From Gordonia jinghuaiqii (GTDB taxonomy: Bacteria; Actinomycetota; Actinomycetes; Mycobacteriales; Mycobacteriaceae): a DNA stretch of 64,000 bases. The position numbers were made by a program, and so were the translations under genes. The first letter of the stretch is position 1; each line of letters begins with the position of its first letter. The notes below the pieces were generated by a model. The model made no database searches and was not told where the DNA came from. It was given only the letters and a program-made list of their open reading frames with translations. The stretch is taken from assembly GCF_014041935.1 (NCBI RefSeq), contig NZ_CP059491.1, forward strand, positions 1,860,001 through 1,924,000, written 5' to 3'. Of the stretch, positions 63,093 to 64,000 are shown one piece after another.

Positions 63093-64000
63093 CGGGAGCC
63101 TTCACCTTGGTGCTCGCGGTCAGCGTCTTGCCCCGGAAGAAGTCGCTGTTGTGAGCACAACACGCGAGCATCAACGGGATACCGAGGACCAGCATGCCGA
63201 CACCGAGGACGAACACACCGCCCACTCCGCCGACCGAGGTGGAACCGTAATCCGGCGCGACCATGTCGATCGCGGACCGGATGAACGCTGCCGTCATGGC
63301 CGTGCCGCCGAGAAACGGCAGGAGCCCGCGCATGAGGAAGTGCCGGACCGACCCGAACAGACTGCGGCGGAAGTACCAGACGCAGGCGAACGCGGTGATC
63401 CCGTAGTAGAACGCGACCGCCAGACCAAGGGACGCGATCGAGTCGGCCAGGGTGTTCTGACTCAGAAGTGACAGGACCAGGTAGAACATCAGTGCCGCGG
63501 CGCCCATCACCGCGGTGCCGAAGGCCGGTGTCATGTACTCGGGGTGGATGGAGGCGAATCTGTCCGGTAGCGCCTTGTAGACGGCCATCGACAGGCTTCC
63601 GCGGGCGGTGGGCAGAATTGTCGACTGCGTCGAGGAGAGTGCCGACACGCTGACGGTCAGGAGGAGAGCGGCCGCCATGGCACCACCGGCGACCGGGTCG
63701 CCGAGGATGGTCAGGACGTCGTCGGTGTTCTCCTCGTTGCCGAGTCCGATCCCGGTGTCGCCGAAGCCCGCGAAGGACTGGACGGCGTAGGCGACGAGCA
63801 CATACGTGGCGACCAGGATCACGCACGTGATCACCGCTGCCCGCCCGGGTGTCTTCTCGGGGTCCCTGGTCTCTTCGCCGATCGCCAGACACGCGTCCCA
63901 ACCCCAATAGATGAAGATGCACAGGATCACCGCCGCCGCGATCTGTGACTGATCGAGTCCGCCGGGCCACAGCCAGGACAGTTCGGGACTGATCGCCCGT
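63082..64000 (-). CDS. APC-family amino acid/polyamine permease (5' end beyond window)
   Basis: C-terminal 306 or so residues of an amino acid-polyamine-organocation transporter. The frame is open to base 64000. Visible features: IFIYWGWDACLAIGEETRDPEKTPGRAAV (conserved helix 6 to loop), then six or more helices (VITCVILVATYVLVAYAVQS, GGAMAAALLLTVSVSALSST, and others). The neighbouring aminotransferase, amine oxidase and aldehyde dehydrogenase suggest import of putrescine or a related amine. Confidence 0.82.
   Translation of the reverse strand, partial: RAISPELSWLWPGGLDQSQIAAAVILCIFIYWGWDACLAIGEETRDPEKTPGRAAVITCVILVATYVLVAYAVQSFAGFGDTGIGLGNEENTDDVLTILGDPVAGGAMAAALLLTVSVSALSSTQSTILPTARGSLSMAVYKALPDRFASIHPEYMTPAFGTAVMGAAALMFYLVLSLLSQNTLADSIASLGLAVAFYYGITAFACVWYFRRSLFGSVRHFLMRGLLPFLGGTAMTAAFIRSAIDMVAPDYGSTSVGGVGGVFVLGVGMLVLGIPLMLACCAHNSDFFRGKTLTASTKVKAPDVY

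Overview
This is a 64 kb stretch of a high-GC actinobacterial chromosome. Gene order and protein sequence point to a mycolic-acid-containing member of the Mycobacteriales, most like Gordonia. The order rsdA, DUF5319, guaB2, guaB3, choD matches Mycobacterium tuberculosis Rv3413c to Rv3409c from memory. guaA lies beside an EsrISR-type envelope-stress system, a corynebacterial arrangement. trpS, yhjD, dacB1 and an aminotransferase follow in the order of Rv3336c, Rv3335c, Rv3330 and Rv3329. The species assignment is inference; no database was searched.

Layout. 0-11 kb: purine synthesis (guaB2, guaB3, guaA) with choD and a biotin ECF transporter. An IS481-type element sits between choD and the transporter, inside the loop of what was their shared terminator. 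11-17 kb: a PspC-family membrane protein, a PspC-linked histidine kinase, its response regulator and a Ser/Thr kinase. 17-32 kb: a DNA-damage region with a radical SAM protein, imuA', imuB and dnaE2 behind three LexA boxes, interspersed with an S9 peptidase, a DesK-like two-component pair, a D-threonine-aldolase-like PLP enzyme and a two-domain fatty acyl-CoA reductase. 32-46 kb: mostly core genes (DUF167, trmL, folD, DUF3017, an Hsp70-like membrane protein, metY-metX under a SAM-IV riboswitch, a secreted PE-PPE-type hydrolase, an MFS exporter, bfr/bfd, exonuclease III, trpS, yhjD). 46-56 kb: an accessory catabolic regulon of two divergent operons. Leftward are a DUF35 protein, an SCP-x thiolase, a P450 and a TetR regulator. 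Rightward are a luciferase-like monooxygenase, an SDR, a PaaK-like CoA ligase, a ferredoxin-type reductase, a flavin reductase, a catalytically degenerate RibB-like protein and a small hypothetical. 56-64 kb: dacB1, then an amine-degradation cluster (aminotransferase, Lrp regulator, aldehyde dehydrogenase, FAD amine oxidase) with a universal stress protein and an amino-acid permease that runs off the window.

The best candidate for an undescribed system is the 46.1-55.8 kb regulon. It looks like a complete hydroxylase, dehydrogenase, FMN-monooxygenase, CoA-ligase and thiolase route for a cyclic or branched carbon skeleton. It carries its own flavin supply and a RibB-fold protein stripped of the residues needed for riboflavin synthesis. 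Other points of interest are in-frame stop codons embedded in 15-18 bp tandem duplications at several gene ends, an ImuB that appears to lack the usual clamp-binding motif, an IdeR-like box in front of choD, and many leaderless promoters (a TANNNT -10 about 6-8 nt before the start codon).
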